From positions 1 to 7,234 of the forward strand of contig CALFMX010000316.1 in assembly GCA_937902565.1 (NCBI GenBank): 7,234 nucleotides of DNA, given 5' to 3'. The notes below the pieces were generated by a model. The model was not told where the DNA came from and did no database searches. It worked only from the letters and a program-made list of their open reading frames with translations. The position numbers were made by a program, and so were the translations under genes. Each line of letters starts with the position of its first letter. The stretch's first letter is position 1. This DNA comes from an uncultured Spirochaetales bacterium. Its GTDB lineage: Bacteria; Spirochaetota; Spirochaetia; Sphaerochaetales; Sphaerochaetaceae. Shown one piece after another: positions 1 through 5,953 of the stretch.

Positions 1-2
1 CC

Positions 3-512
3 TTCTTCCACCGCGACTACCGCCGCGTGGCGCTCTACGGCATCGACTTCCTCATCGCCAAGCGCATCATGGACCAGAGTGGCTCCTTCCTCACCGAATT
101 CTTCATCTCCATCGAGCAGGGGCGCAGTCCCACCTTTCGCCAGACGCGGTATGCGGTCATCGCCAGCATGATCAAATTCGACACTCCGCGCCTCGCCCAA
201 ATCTATGAACGGATGAACCTTGGCAACAAGGAGTACCTCTCAAGCTTCCTCACCGAGTCGCGGGACCTCGCCCTCATCGACCTCAACTACACCAAGATCC
301 TCACCTGGTTTTCCAAGGAGCAGTGGGATGAGGTGCGCACCCTCTGCATGACGATTCTGGAGGCGAGCGACCTGAGCTTCGACGAGAACTTCGATAATCT
401 CAAGAAGGGCCTGCTCAAGGCCAGGGAGATGGATATCTCGCGCTTTGACATCCAGGACATGCTGGCCATGCTCTACTTCAGCTACTCACTCGGAAAGAAC
501 GTGCGCAGCTGA
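3..512 (+). CDS. Hypothetical protein, C-terminal part (5' end outside window)
   Basis: The frame is open from base 3 and ends with TGA at 510-512, giving 169 visible residues. Codons before the GTG at 27 already read as normal protein (FFHRDYRR), so the true start lies upstream of the window. I do not recognise the family. The visible part looks mostly alpha-helical and soluble, with many charged and aromatic residues, no cysteine-rich motif, no clear membrane segment and only one Cys (in the stretch RTLCMTILEAS). It ends in a helical stretch (MLAMLYFSYSLGKNVRS). The next gene follows after 32 bases in the same direction, so co-transcription is possible, but nothing suggests a functional link to the hydrogenase genes. 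That it is a real gene is fairly certain, because codon choice is GC-rich at third positions like its neighbours. Its function is unknown. Confidence 0.75.
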   Translation, partial: FFHRDYRRVALYGIDFLIAKRIMDQSGSFLTEFFISIEQGRSPTFRQTRYAVIASMIKFDTPRLAQIYERMNLGNKEYLSSFLTESRDLALIDLNYTKILTWFSKEQWDEVRTLCMTILEASDLSFDENFDNLKKGLLKAREMDISRFDIQDMLAMLYFSYSLGKNVRS

Positions 513-544
513 AGCAAGAGCGGCACAACCGCCCCTTAGGGGGT

Positions 545-1543
545 ATGTGGTCAATAATCCTCATCTGCATCTCGCTTCTCTTCGGCTGCCAAGGTGACAT
601 CGCTGATGATCCGAAAACGTTCAGGGTCGTCTCCTACAACGTGCAGAACCTCTTCGACGCGCACTTTGATGGAACAGAGTACCCGGAGTACCAGAACCCG
701 AAGAAGTGGACTGAACGCTCCTACCGCATGCGCCTCGATACACTGGCGCGCACCCTCTGCGATAGCAGCCTCTCCTATCCCGATGTGGTGGTGCTCCAGG
801 AGGTGGAGGGGGAGCGCGTGGTGGTCGACCTGCTCACCTCCCACCTCGCCAGACATGGCTATGGATGGTACGCCACAGCCCGGGAGGAGGGTGGGGCGAT
901 CAGCATAGCCATCATCAGCCGCCACCCCCTCATCGAGGCGGCGGTGCATGGCCACAGTGGGGGGCGGCCCGTACTGGAGGCGTCGATAGCCACCGATGAT
1001 GGGGTGCTGACAATCTTTGCCCTGCACGCCAAGAGCCAGATCGGGGAGTATGAGGAGACCGAGGCGCAACGCCTCGCCCTGATGCAGGCAGTGGGGGCAG
1101 CCTCATCTCGGCGTACCGGGGCCAATATCCTGGTCTGTGGGGATTTCAATCAGAATCCTGATGCTGTCTGGCACAGCGGCGGGATACAGACAGCCCTTGT
1201 CGATGTCTCACACCCCAAGAGCGAGGAGTACGGGGAGGCGGGGTCGCTGCTCATCACCGGGGTGCGGGGTAGCATGCTCCCCTCCTGGTTCTACTGCCCC
1301 TACCTCGATGAGCAGAACACAGCGACAGGCAGTTATGTCTATGGAGGGGTATGGCATCAATACGACCAGATCCTCGCCTCCTATCGACTCTTCGATGGGG
1401 TTGGATGGGAGTTTGAGAGCTTCAGGGTGTGCGACCTGCCCTCCCTTGTCGGTGGGGATGGCAGACCCAAGGCGTGGAATGTCCAGTTGCTCGATGGGGT
1501 CAGTGACCACCTTCCGGTGCTCATGACCCTCAAGCGTCGATAG
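545..1543 (+). CDS. Endonuclease/exonuclease/phosphatase family lipoprotein
   Basis: A 332-residue protein of the metal-dependent EEP fold (the DNase I / exonuclease III / inositol phosphatase superfamily). Visible motifs in order: YNVQNLFD (31-38, active-site Asn), LQEVEG (84-89, metal-binding Glu86), HAKS (161-164), GDFNQNP (199-205, Asp200 and Asn202), YDQIL (273-277) and SDHLPV (320-325, the catalytic Asp321-His322 pair). All catalytic positions expected of the fold are present, so it should hydrolyse phosphodiester or phosphate ester bonds; the substrate cannot be told. The N-terminus is hydrophobic and ends in LLFGC with Cys15, a relaxed lipobox, which suggests a lipid-anchored protein outside the cytoplasm. 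The n-region is very short and carries no basic residue. The start is uncertain: a purine-rich AGGGGG (538-543) is only one base from the ATG, and no better in-frame start was seen. It ends with TAG six bases before the convergent rex gene. Confidence 0.85.
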   Translation: MWSIILICISLLFGCQGDIADDPKTFRVVSYNVQNLFDAHFDGTEYPEYQNPKKWTERSYRMRLDTLARTLCDSSLSYPDVVVLQEVEGERVVVDLLTSHLARHGYGWYATAREEGGAISIAIISRHPLIEAAVHGHSGGRPVLEASIATDDGVLTIFALHAKSQIGEYEETEAQRLALMQAVGAASSRRTGANILVCGDFNQNPDAVWHSGGIQTALVDVSHPKSEEYGEAGSLLITGVRGSMLPSWFYCPYLDEQNTATGSYVYGGVWHQYDQILASYRLFDGVGWEFESFRVCDLPSLVGGDGRPKAWNVQLLDGVSDHLPVLMTLKRR

Positions 1544-1549
1544 TCACCC

Positions 1550-2179
1550 TTATTTGGGGAATTTGAGCTCGTAGAAGATCTGCTCCAACTCCAGGGCGAT
1601 GTTGATGTTGTGGACGACCGGGAGGGTCCCGTCCTCCTGCAATACCGGCTTGAGGGTGATGGGGGTGAAGTTCAATATGCCCAGGACCTTTGCCCTGAGC
1701 AGGCGCTCGTAGCTGTCGCTTGCCGCTTGCTCGGGCACGGTGATGATGCCAACACTCACATCGAGGTTGCGGGTCACCTCCTCGAGGCGGTTGATGGGGT
1801 AGATCGGAACGGGGTGGGAGGTATCGTTGTAGATCGCCGGATCGCTGTCAAAGCCGGCAACGACCCGAATCCCGTCGGGTTCGAATCCAGTGTAGTGCAT
1901 CAAGGCCTTTCCGATGCGACCACAGCCGATGATGATACAATTCTGGCTGTCTCCCTTTCCCAAGAGTTCACCAAGGGAGACCAGGAGGTCGGCGATCTGG
2001 TACCCGCCACGCTTCTGTCCGTAGATGGAGAGTTGACTGAAGTCCTTGCGCACGATGGCTGCAGAGACACCGGCTGCATCGGCGAGGTTGTTGGCAAACA
2101 CCCGTTCAAGGCCGATGGTCTTAAGTCTGTTGAGGGATCGATAGTAACGAGTGATACGAATCAATTGGTCCGTATTCAT
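1550..2179 (-). CDS. rex: Redox-sensing transcriptional repressor Rex
   Basis: A 209-residue protein matching the Rex family in length and layout. Residues about 1-75 form the winged-helix DNA-binding domain, including the typical stretch VRKDFSQL and the wing region GQKRGGYQ. Residues about 78-195 form a Rossmann NAD(H)-binding domain with GCGRIG (85-90) and an acidic residue after the second strand (GFDSD, Asp111), as expected for NADH preference. The C-terminal helix (about 194-206) suits the domain-swapped dimer known for Rex. Members of the family bind operators when NADH/NAD+ is low and release them when NADH builds up, which derepresses fermentation and hydrogenase genes. The ATG at 2177-2179 has a good ribosome binding site (AAAAGGAG on the minus strand, 2187-2194, seven bases away). 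The gene is divergent from the hnd operon, so regulation of that operon and of itself is a natural inference. Confidence 0.96.
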   Translation of the reverse strand: MNTDQLIRITRYYRSLNRLKTIGLERVFANNLADAAGVSAAIVRKDFSQLSIYGQKRGGYQIADLLVSLGELLGKGDSQNCIIIGCGRIGKALMHYTGFEPDGIRVVAGFDSDPAIYNDTSHPVPIYPINRLEEVTRNLDVSVGIITVPEQAASDSYERLLRAKVLGILNFTPITLKPVLQEDGTLPVVHNINIALELEQIFYELKFPK

Positions 2180-2204
2180 GAAATCTCTCCTTTTAATGTG
2201 AATA

Positions 2205-2233
2205 ATTGTATATTAATGCCTTTTATTAGTCAA
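2205..2233 (-). promoter_or_regulatory. Predicted sigma70-type promoter of rex
   Basis: On the minus strand, TTGACT (2228-2233) lies 17 bases from TACAAT (2205-2210). Each hexamer matches the housekeeping consensus at five of six positions and the spacing is ideal. Transcription would start near 2198, leaving a leader of roughly 20 bases that contains the rex ribosome binding site (2187-2194). The -35 hexamer lies inside a perfect inverted repeat (2221-2238), which would be well placed for a repressor. This is seen directly in the sequence; that it is active is inferred. Confidence 0.65.
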
Positions 2234-2238
2234 TAAAA
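2221..2238. repeat. Perfect inverted repeat over the rex -35 element
   Basis: TTTTATT, four spacer bases, then AATAAAA: two perfect 7-base arms. The 7-4-7 geometry equals that of known Rex operators, and the repeat covers the predicted rex -35 hexamer. The base sequence, however, does not match the usual TTGTGAA/TTCACAA arms. It is a candidate operator, not a recognised one. Confidence 0.45.
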
Positions 2239-2269
2239 ATACATTAATTTCTCTATTACACCCTGATAG

Positions 2270-2283
2270 ACTAATATATTAGT
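2270..2283. repeat. Perfect 14-base palindrome in the divergent region
   Basis: ACTAATATATTAGT reads the same on both strands. It lies about 70 bases before the hndA start, near the middle of the intergenic region, with no run of T after it and no GC stem, so it is not a terminator. Its position would suit an operator for a dimeric regulator of the hnd operon, but the binding protein is unknown. Confidence 0.4.
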
Positions 2284-2354
2284 AAAAGATATGTACATTG
2301 CTATTGGAAAAGTGTTAAAGTACGCGTGAGTGATTTCTTTGTATGGGAGGGTAC

Positions 2355-2834
2355 ATGTCTGAAACCAGTGAAGTAACGTTTTCACCTGAACTGATCTCGT
2401 TCATCGAGGAGTGGAAAACCAAGCCTGGCAACCTGATCATGGTGTTGCACAAGGTGCAGGAAGAGTTCAATTACATCAGCCGAGAGTCAGCCAACTTGGT
2501 TAGCGAGATGCTTGACGTCCCGTTGGCAAGAATATGGGGGGTGGTGTCATTCTACCACTTCTTCAAACTGACCAAGCCGGGCAAGCATACTATCCGGGTC
2601 TGCCTAGGGACTGCCTGTTACCTCAAGGGTGGACAGTCGATTCTCGATGAGCTCAGCGCCCAGCTCAACCTGGCCGAGGGATCGGTCAGCGATGACGGGC
2701 TCTTCTCCCTCGAGGGGGTCCGGTGCATCGGCTGTTGCGGTCTGGCCCCGGTGATGACCATCGGCGGTGAGGTCTACGGCAAGGTGACCAAGGATAAGAT
2801 TGCCAAGATCCTGGAACCGCTGAGGCAGGCGTAG
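2355..2834 (+). CDS. hndA: NuoE-like [2Fe-2S] subunit of NAD(P)-linked [FeFe] hydrogenase (HndA/HydC)
   Basis: A 159-residue protein of the 24-kDa NuoE/HndA family, at its normal length. The N-terminal half is a helical bundle containing HKVQEEFNYIS and VVSFYHFF, both typical of the family. The C-terminal half is a thioredoxin-like ferredoxin domain binding one [2Fe-2S] cluster through Cys83 and Cys88 (CLGTAC) and Cys124 and Cys128 (in RCIGCCGLAPV). In hydrogenases of this kind it docks to the NuoF-like flavoprotein and takes part in electron transfer. I chose the ATG at 2355 because GGGAGG (2345-2350) sits at the right distance before it. An ATG at 2343 in the same frame would place that site inside the gene and adds only four residues. 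It is the first gene of the operon and ends with TAG seven bases before the next start. Confidence 0.93.
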   Translation: MSETSEVTFSPELISFIEEWKTKPGNLIMVLHKVQEEFNYISRESANLVSEMLDVPLARIWGVVSFYHFFKLTKPGKHTIRVCLGTACYLKGGQSILDELSAQLNLAEGSVSDDGLFSLEGVRCIGCCGLAPVMTIGGEVYGKVTKDKIAKILEPLRQA

Positions 2835-2841
2835 GGGTTGT

Positions 2842-3399
2842 ATGCATATTTCGCTCTCCGATTATCTACTGGACATTGTTCAAAACTCCTTTGAGGCGGG
2901 TGCCTCACATGTTGAACTTACCGTGGATGAGGGCGAGCGGATGATCTCCTGCACTGTCGCCGATGATGGCAAGGGGATGGACGAGGCGACCCAAAGACGG
3001 GCCCTCGACCCCTTCTACAGTGAGGATGGCAAGCATCGCGGCCGGCGTGTTGGATTGGGCCTGCCGTTCCTCCAACAGGCGGTGGATGCCGCCGGTGGCG
3101 TCTTTGCCCTGGAGTCGGAGGTAGGGGTCGGGACTACGGTGCGCTTCTCGTTCGATCGGAAGCACATCGACACCCCTCCGCTCGGCGATCTGGCCCTCAC
3201 ACTGAGTACCCTGATCGCCCACCCCAAGGCACAGCACCTCCTGGTCACCAGGAGCAGGGCAGGGAGCGGGTCATACACCCTTGATCGCATCGAGCTGTTG
3301 GATGTGCTTGGAGAGTTTGAAACAAGTGGAAGCCTGAACCTACTCAGGCACTATGTGGCAAGTCAGGAGACTGACCTGCATGCTGGAAACGAAGAGTAA
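2842..3399 (+). CDS. Small GHKL-type ATP-binding protein of the hydrogenase operon
   Basis: A 185-residue protein with a histidine-kinase-like ATPase fold in its first 105 or so residues. The N box is DIVQNSFEAGAS (11-22, Asn15), the G1 box DDGKGM (41-46, with the base-binding Asp) and the G2 box VGLGL (70-74). The GVGTTVRF stretch (95-102) closes the fold. There is no dimerisation/phosphoacceptor domain and no H box, so it is not an ordinary sensor kinase; it resembles stand-alone GHKL ATPases such as anti-sigma kinases or the MutL N-terminus. Residues 108-185 have no motif I recognise. Genes of this type occur in several hydrogenase operons of anaerobes, to my knowledge without an established role; regulation or maturation are possible. 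AGGGG (2833-2837), overlapping the hndA stop, is the likely ribosome binding site. It ends 18 bases before hndB. Confidence 0.85.
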   Translation: MHISLSDYLLDIVQNSFEAGASHVELTVDEGERMISCTVADDGKGMDEATQRRALDPFYSEDGKHRGRRVGLGLPFLQQAVDAAGGVFALESEVGVGTTVRFSFDRKHIDTPPLGDLALTLSTLIAHPKAQHLLVTRSRAGSGSYTLDRIELLDVLGEFETSGSLNLLRHYVASQETDLHAGNEE

Positions 3400-3417
3400 A
3401 AGAGAGGAGAGTCATAT

Positions 3418-3822
3418 ATGGCAAAGATGACACTTGAAGAGCTACGAAACCTGCGCAATCGCGTGCAAGGGGATTTGCAGAAGCGGGATATCGAAGGCAA
3501 GGATAGCCGGATCATCATCGGGATGGGCACATGCGGGATTGCCGCAGGCGCCAAGGAGACCCTTGATTCCTTCATCGCCGCCCTTGACGAACAAGGGCTT
3601 ACCAATGTTTCGGTTACCCAGACCGGATGCATGGGGCTGTGCTACGTCGAGCCGACGGTCGAGGTAATCGTCCCCGACATGCCGAACGTCATCTATGGAA
3701 GGGTGGACAAGCAGACCGCCAAGAGGATCGTCGAGGAGCATGTGGTCGCTCACCGTCTGGTTACCGACCACATCTTCGATCGCCCAGCGGCTGATATCAT
3801 CAAAAAGGACGGGGGTAAGTAA
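3418..3822 (+). CDS. hndB: Thioredoxin-like [2Fe-2S] ferredoxin subunit (HndB-like)
   Basis: A 134-residue protein that matches the HndB family of NAD(P)-linked hydrogenases. A charged helical N-terminus (about 1-25, TLEELRNLRNR) precedes a thioredoxin-like ferredoxin domain with GMGTCGIAAGAKET (35-48) and TGCMGLCYVEPTVEV (69-83). Three cysteines are visible: Cys39, Cys71 and Cys75. The fourth ligand usual for this fold is absent at the expected place, which from memory is common in this family. The ATG at 3418 has AGGAG (3405-3409) eight bases upstream. The stop codon TAA overlaps the ATG of hndC by one base (3822), which points to translational coupling. Its expected role is to carry electrons within the complex, alongside HndA and HndC. 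Confidence 0.9.
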   Translation: MAKMTLEELRNLRNRVQGDLQKRDIEGKDSRIIIGMGTCGIAAGAKETLDSFIAALDEQGLTNVSVTQTGCMGLCYVEPTVEVIVPDMPNVIYGRVDKQTAKRIVEEHVVAHRLVTDHIFDRPAADIIKKDGGK

Positions 3823-5609
3823 TGGCATTTCGAAACTACATCCTGGTCTGCGGAGGAACGGCGTGTGAGTCGGTCAAGAGTGAGCAGATCTACCAAAATC
3901 TGATCACCGCTTGCGAGGAGCACGGCATTGCCGACGAAGTGCAGATCGTAAAGACCGGTTGTTTTGGCTTCTGCGAGCAGGGCCCGATCGTCAAGATCCT
4001 CCCCGAGGATGCATTCTACGTCAAGGTAACGCCTGAGGACGCAGCAGAGATCGTCAGCGAGCACATCATCAAGGGCCGCCAGGTCCAGCGCCTGCTCTAC
4101 GACAAGTCGGGCAGCACACGCCACGCCCGTGTCGAAGATATCCAGTTCTACCAGAAGCAGTTCCGCATCGTGTTGCGCAACTGTGGATTCATCAATCCCG
4201 AGTCGATCGATGAGTACATTGCACGCGAAGGCTACCAAGCCCTCGAACGGGCCCTCTTTGAGATGACCAGCGATGACATCATCGAGGAGCTGAAGCACTC
4301 CGGCCTCAGGGGCCGTGGTGGTGCCGGCTTCCCGACCTGGATGAAGTGGAACTTCACCCGCCAGGCCAAGAGTGATATCAAGTACGTCGTCTGTAACGCC
4401 GACGAAGGGGACCCCGGCGCCTATATGGACCGCTCCACCCTGGAAGGTGATCCGCACTCGATCCTTGAGGCGATGACCATCTGTGGCAAGACCGTCGGGG
4501 CCAACAAGGGCTACATCTACATCCGTGCCGAGTATCCGTTGGCGATCAGCCGCCTGGAGATCGCCATGGCCCAGGCTCATGAGTACGGCCTCCTCGGCAA
4601 GAATATCCTCGGAAGCGGCTTTGACTTTGACATTGAGATCCGCCTCGGCGCCGGCGCATTCGTCTGCGGCGAAGAGACTGCGCTCCTGCAGTCCATCGAA
4701 GGCAAGCGCGGCATGCCCCAGCCCAGGCCCCCCTTCCCGGCGGTCAAGGGCCTCTGGGGACAGCCGACGGTTATCAGCAACGTTGAGACGTGGGCGAACG
4801 TCCCGGTGATCATCAGCCGTGGCGCCTCCTGGTTCAACAAGATCGGGACTGCCGACTCCAAGGGGACCAAGGTCTTCGCCCTCACCGGCAAGATCCGCAA
4901 CTCCGGCTTGGTCGAGGTCCCGATGGGCACGACCCTGCGTGAGATCATCTTCGACATCGGGGGCGGCATCGCCAATGGCAAGAAGTTCAAGGCGGTACAG
5001 ACCGGAGGACCGAGCGGTGGCGTGCTCACCGAGGAGTACCTCGATACCCCGATCGACTTCGGTTCCTTGGTCAAGGCCGGCTCGATGATGGGCAGTGGCG
5101 GTATGATCGTCATGGACGAGGATGACTGCATCGTCGACGTGGTCAAGTTCTACCTGGACTTCTCCGTGGATGAATCCTGCGGCAAGTGCAGCCCCTGTCG
5201 AATCGGTGGCAAGAGCCTTGCCCAGATCCTCGACAAGATCACCAAGGGCAACGGCACGCTTGAGGACATCACGACAATGGAGAAAATTGGTGAAGCGATG
5301 AAGAAGGGGAGTCTCTGTGCACTTGGACAGACGACCCCCAACCCGATCCTCTCCTCCCTTGCTCACTTCAAGGATGAGTATCTGGCCCACATCGTGGACA
5401 AGAAGTGCCCCTCCGGTACCTGTAAGGACCTGATCTCCTACTGGATCCTGGAGGACAAGTGCATCGGCTGTACCGTCTGCGCCCGCAAGTGCCCCGTCGG
5501 TGCAATCTCCGGAGCAAGGAAAGAGGTCCACGTCATTGACCAGAATGCCTGTACCCAGTGTGGCGTCTGCTATGAGTCGTGTCGGTTCGACGCCATCGAA
5601 ATCCGCTGA
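3822..5609 (+). CDS. hndC: NuoF-like NAD(P)H/FMN subunit of [FeFe] hydrogenase (HndC/HydB)
   Basis: A 595-residue flavoprotein, full length for HndC/HydB. Domains in order: a thioredoxin-like [2Fe-2S] domain (1-90; Cys10, Cys15, Cys47, Cys51); the NuoF core with GRGGAGFPT (164-172), NADEGDPGAYMDR (192-204) for FMN and GAGAFVCGEETAL (276-288) for NAD(P)H; the SLBB-like region (about 345-440); the N3 [4Fe-4S] site (Cys453, Cys456, Cys459, Cys499); a KKCPSGTC segment (527-534) that may hold the zinc site described for HydB; and a C-terminal 2[4Fe-4S] ferredoxin (Cys547/550/553/557 and Cys577/580/583/587). It should exchange electrons between NAD(P)H, ferredoxin and the H-cluster subunit, as in electron-bifurcating hydrogenases. 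It overlaps hndB by one base. All metal and flavin ligands expected are present. Whether it prefers NAD or NADP cannot be read from sequence with confidence. Confidence 0.95.
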   Translation: MAFRNYILVCGGTACESVKSEQIYQNLITACEEHGIADEVQIVKTGCFGFCEQGPIVKILPEDAFYVKVTPEDAAEIVSEHIIKGRQVQRLLYDKSGSTRHARVEDIQFYQKQFRIVLRNCGFINPESIDEYIAREGYQALERALFEMTSDDIIEELKHSGLRGRGGAGFPTWMKWNFTRQAKSDIKYVVCNADEGDPGAYMDRSTLEGDPHSILEAMTICGKTVGANKGYIYIRAEYPLAISRLEIAMAQAHEYGLLGKNILGSGFDFDIEIRLGAGAFVCGEETALLQSIEGKRGMPQPRPPFPAVKGLWGQPTVISNVETWANVPVIISRGASWFNKIGTADSKGTKVFALTGKIRNSGLVEVPMGTTLREIIFDIGGGIANGKKFKAVQTGGPSGGVLTEEYLDTPIDFGSLVKAGSMMGSGGMIVMDEDDCIVDVVKFYLDFSVDESCGKCSPCRIGGKSLAQILDKITKGNGTLEDITTMEKIGEAMKKGSLCALGQTTPNPILSSLAHFKDEYLAHIVDKKCPSGTCKDLISYWILEDKCIGCTVCARKCPVGAISGARKEVHVIDQNACTQCGVCYESCRFDAIEIR

Positions 5610-5629
5610 GCGTGTTGGAGGATAGTGAA

Positions 5630-5953
5630 TTGAGTACCGTGAATATCAAGATAAATGGAACACCCATCGAGGTTGCTGAAGGGACGAGCATCCTGCATGC
5701 CGCCCAGCAGGCCGGCTATAAGATCCCGACCCTCTGCTACCACGAGGACCTGCCCCCCATCGGATCATGTGGGCTCTGTATCGTCAAGCAGGAGGGCAGC
5801 GCGAAGATCATCCGTGCCTGTGCCGCCGCAGCTTTTGAGGGGATGAGCATCATCACCAACGACCAGGAGCTCTTTGAGGCGCGCAAGACGATTCTGGAGA
5901 TGATTCTCTCCACCCACCCGTCGAGCTGCCTCACCTGTATCCGTAACGGTTAG
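5630..5953 (+). CDS. hndD: [FeFe] hydrogenase catalytic subunit HndD/HydA, N-terminal part up to an in-frame TAG
   Basis: The first 107 residues of the catalytic subunit. Residues 1-80 are the plant-type [2Fe-2S] domain with Cys36, Cys47, Cys50 and Cys64 (GSCGLC). They are followed by the His-Cys [4Fe-4S] motif, of which His96, Cys100 and Cys103 are present (HPSSCLTC). TAG at 5951-5953 replaces residue 108, and the fourth ligand Cys follows at once. I chose TTG at 5630 because GGAGG (5617-5621) lies eight bases before it and the protein then begins in the usual family way (MSTVNIKINGTP). A GTG at 5579 in the same frame would overlap hndC and adds residues unlike the family. If translation truly stops at TAG, this product would be a small ferredoxin-like protein without an H-cluster. 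Confidence 0.85.
   Translation: MSTVNIKINGTPIEVAEGTSILHAAQQAGYKIPTLCYHEDLPPIGSCGLCIVKQEGSAKIIRACAAAAFEGMSIITNDQELFEARKTILEMILSTHPSSCLTCIRNG
5951..5953 (+). other. In-frame amber codon within hndD
   Basis: TAG lies in the frame of hndD between Gly107 and the Cys that completes the H-x3-C-x2-C-x5-C cluster motif. The same frame runs on for 427 further codons without a stop. AAG (Lys) or TCG (Ser) would each differ by one base and would suit this variable position. Because the frame is unchanged on both sides, a substitution rather than an insertion or deletion is implied. The hndA and EEP genes also end in TAG at positions where the protein is complete, so TAG acts as a normal stop in this genome. 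Confidence 0.95.

Larger units (their letters stand above)
2180..2354. promoter_or_regulatory. AT-rich divergent control region between rex and hndA
   Basis: These 175 bases separate two divergent genes and are far richer in A and T than any coding part of the window, so they should hold the control signals for both. Besides the rex promoter there are two perfect inverted repeats (2221-2238 and 2270-2283) and a shorter palindrome ATGTACAT (2291-2298). A sequence ATGTGAA (2196-2202) matches six of seven bases of the commonly reported Rex half-site TTGTGAA, but its partner half is poor. I saw no convincing -35/-10 pair on the plus strand for the hnd operon. The best attempts, such as TTAATT (2244-2249) with TAGACT (2267-2272), are weak. 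Confidence 0.6.

Noticed and set aside
532..542. CCCCTTAGGGG as a terminator after the first gene.
   Set aside because: The stem has only four pairs with a three-base loop and no T-run; the G-run more likely serves as the ribosome-binding region of the next gene.
2196..2213. ATGTGAA-N4-TGTATAT as a canonical Rex box.
   Set aside because: The left half matches six of seven bases of TTGTGAA, but the right half matches only three of seven of TTCACAA, which is near chance in AT-rich DNA.
1610..2236. A 208-codon plus-strand frame opposite rex.
   Set aside because: The minus strand encodes a complete Rex with its DNA-binding and NAD-binding motifs and a good ribosome binding site; the plus-strand translation resembles no family.
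2343..2354. ATG 2343 as start of hndA.
   Set aside because: The purine-rich GGGAGG that best serves as ribosome binding site lies just after it and is correctly spaced for ATG 2355.
3750..5531. A 593-codon open frame on the minus strand opposite hndC.
   Set aside because: The plus strand encodes an unmistakable NuoF-like protein with all cofactor motifs. The antisense translation is a biased Asp/Gly/Leu/Ala/Val composition typical of the mirror of GC-rich codons, with no recognisable domain.
5951..5953. Selenocysteine insertion as the explanation for the internal stop in hndD.
   Set aside because: Selenocysteine uses TGA, and this codon is TAG. The residue is also a variable position between ligands, not a ligand itself.
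5579..5953. A longer hndD starting at GTG 5579.
   Set aside because: It would overlap hndC by 31 bases and add an arginine-rich lead unlike the family, whereas TTG 5630 has a well-spaced GGAGG.
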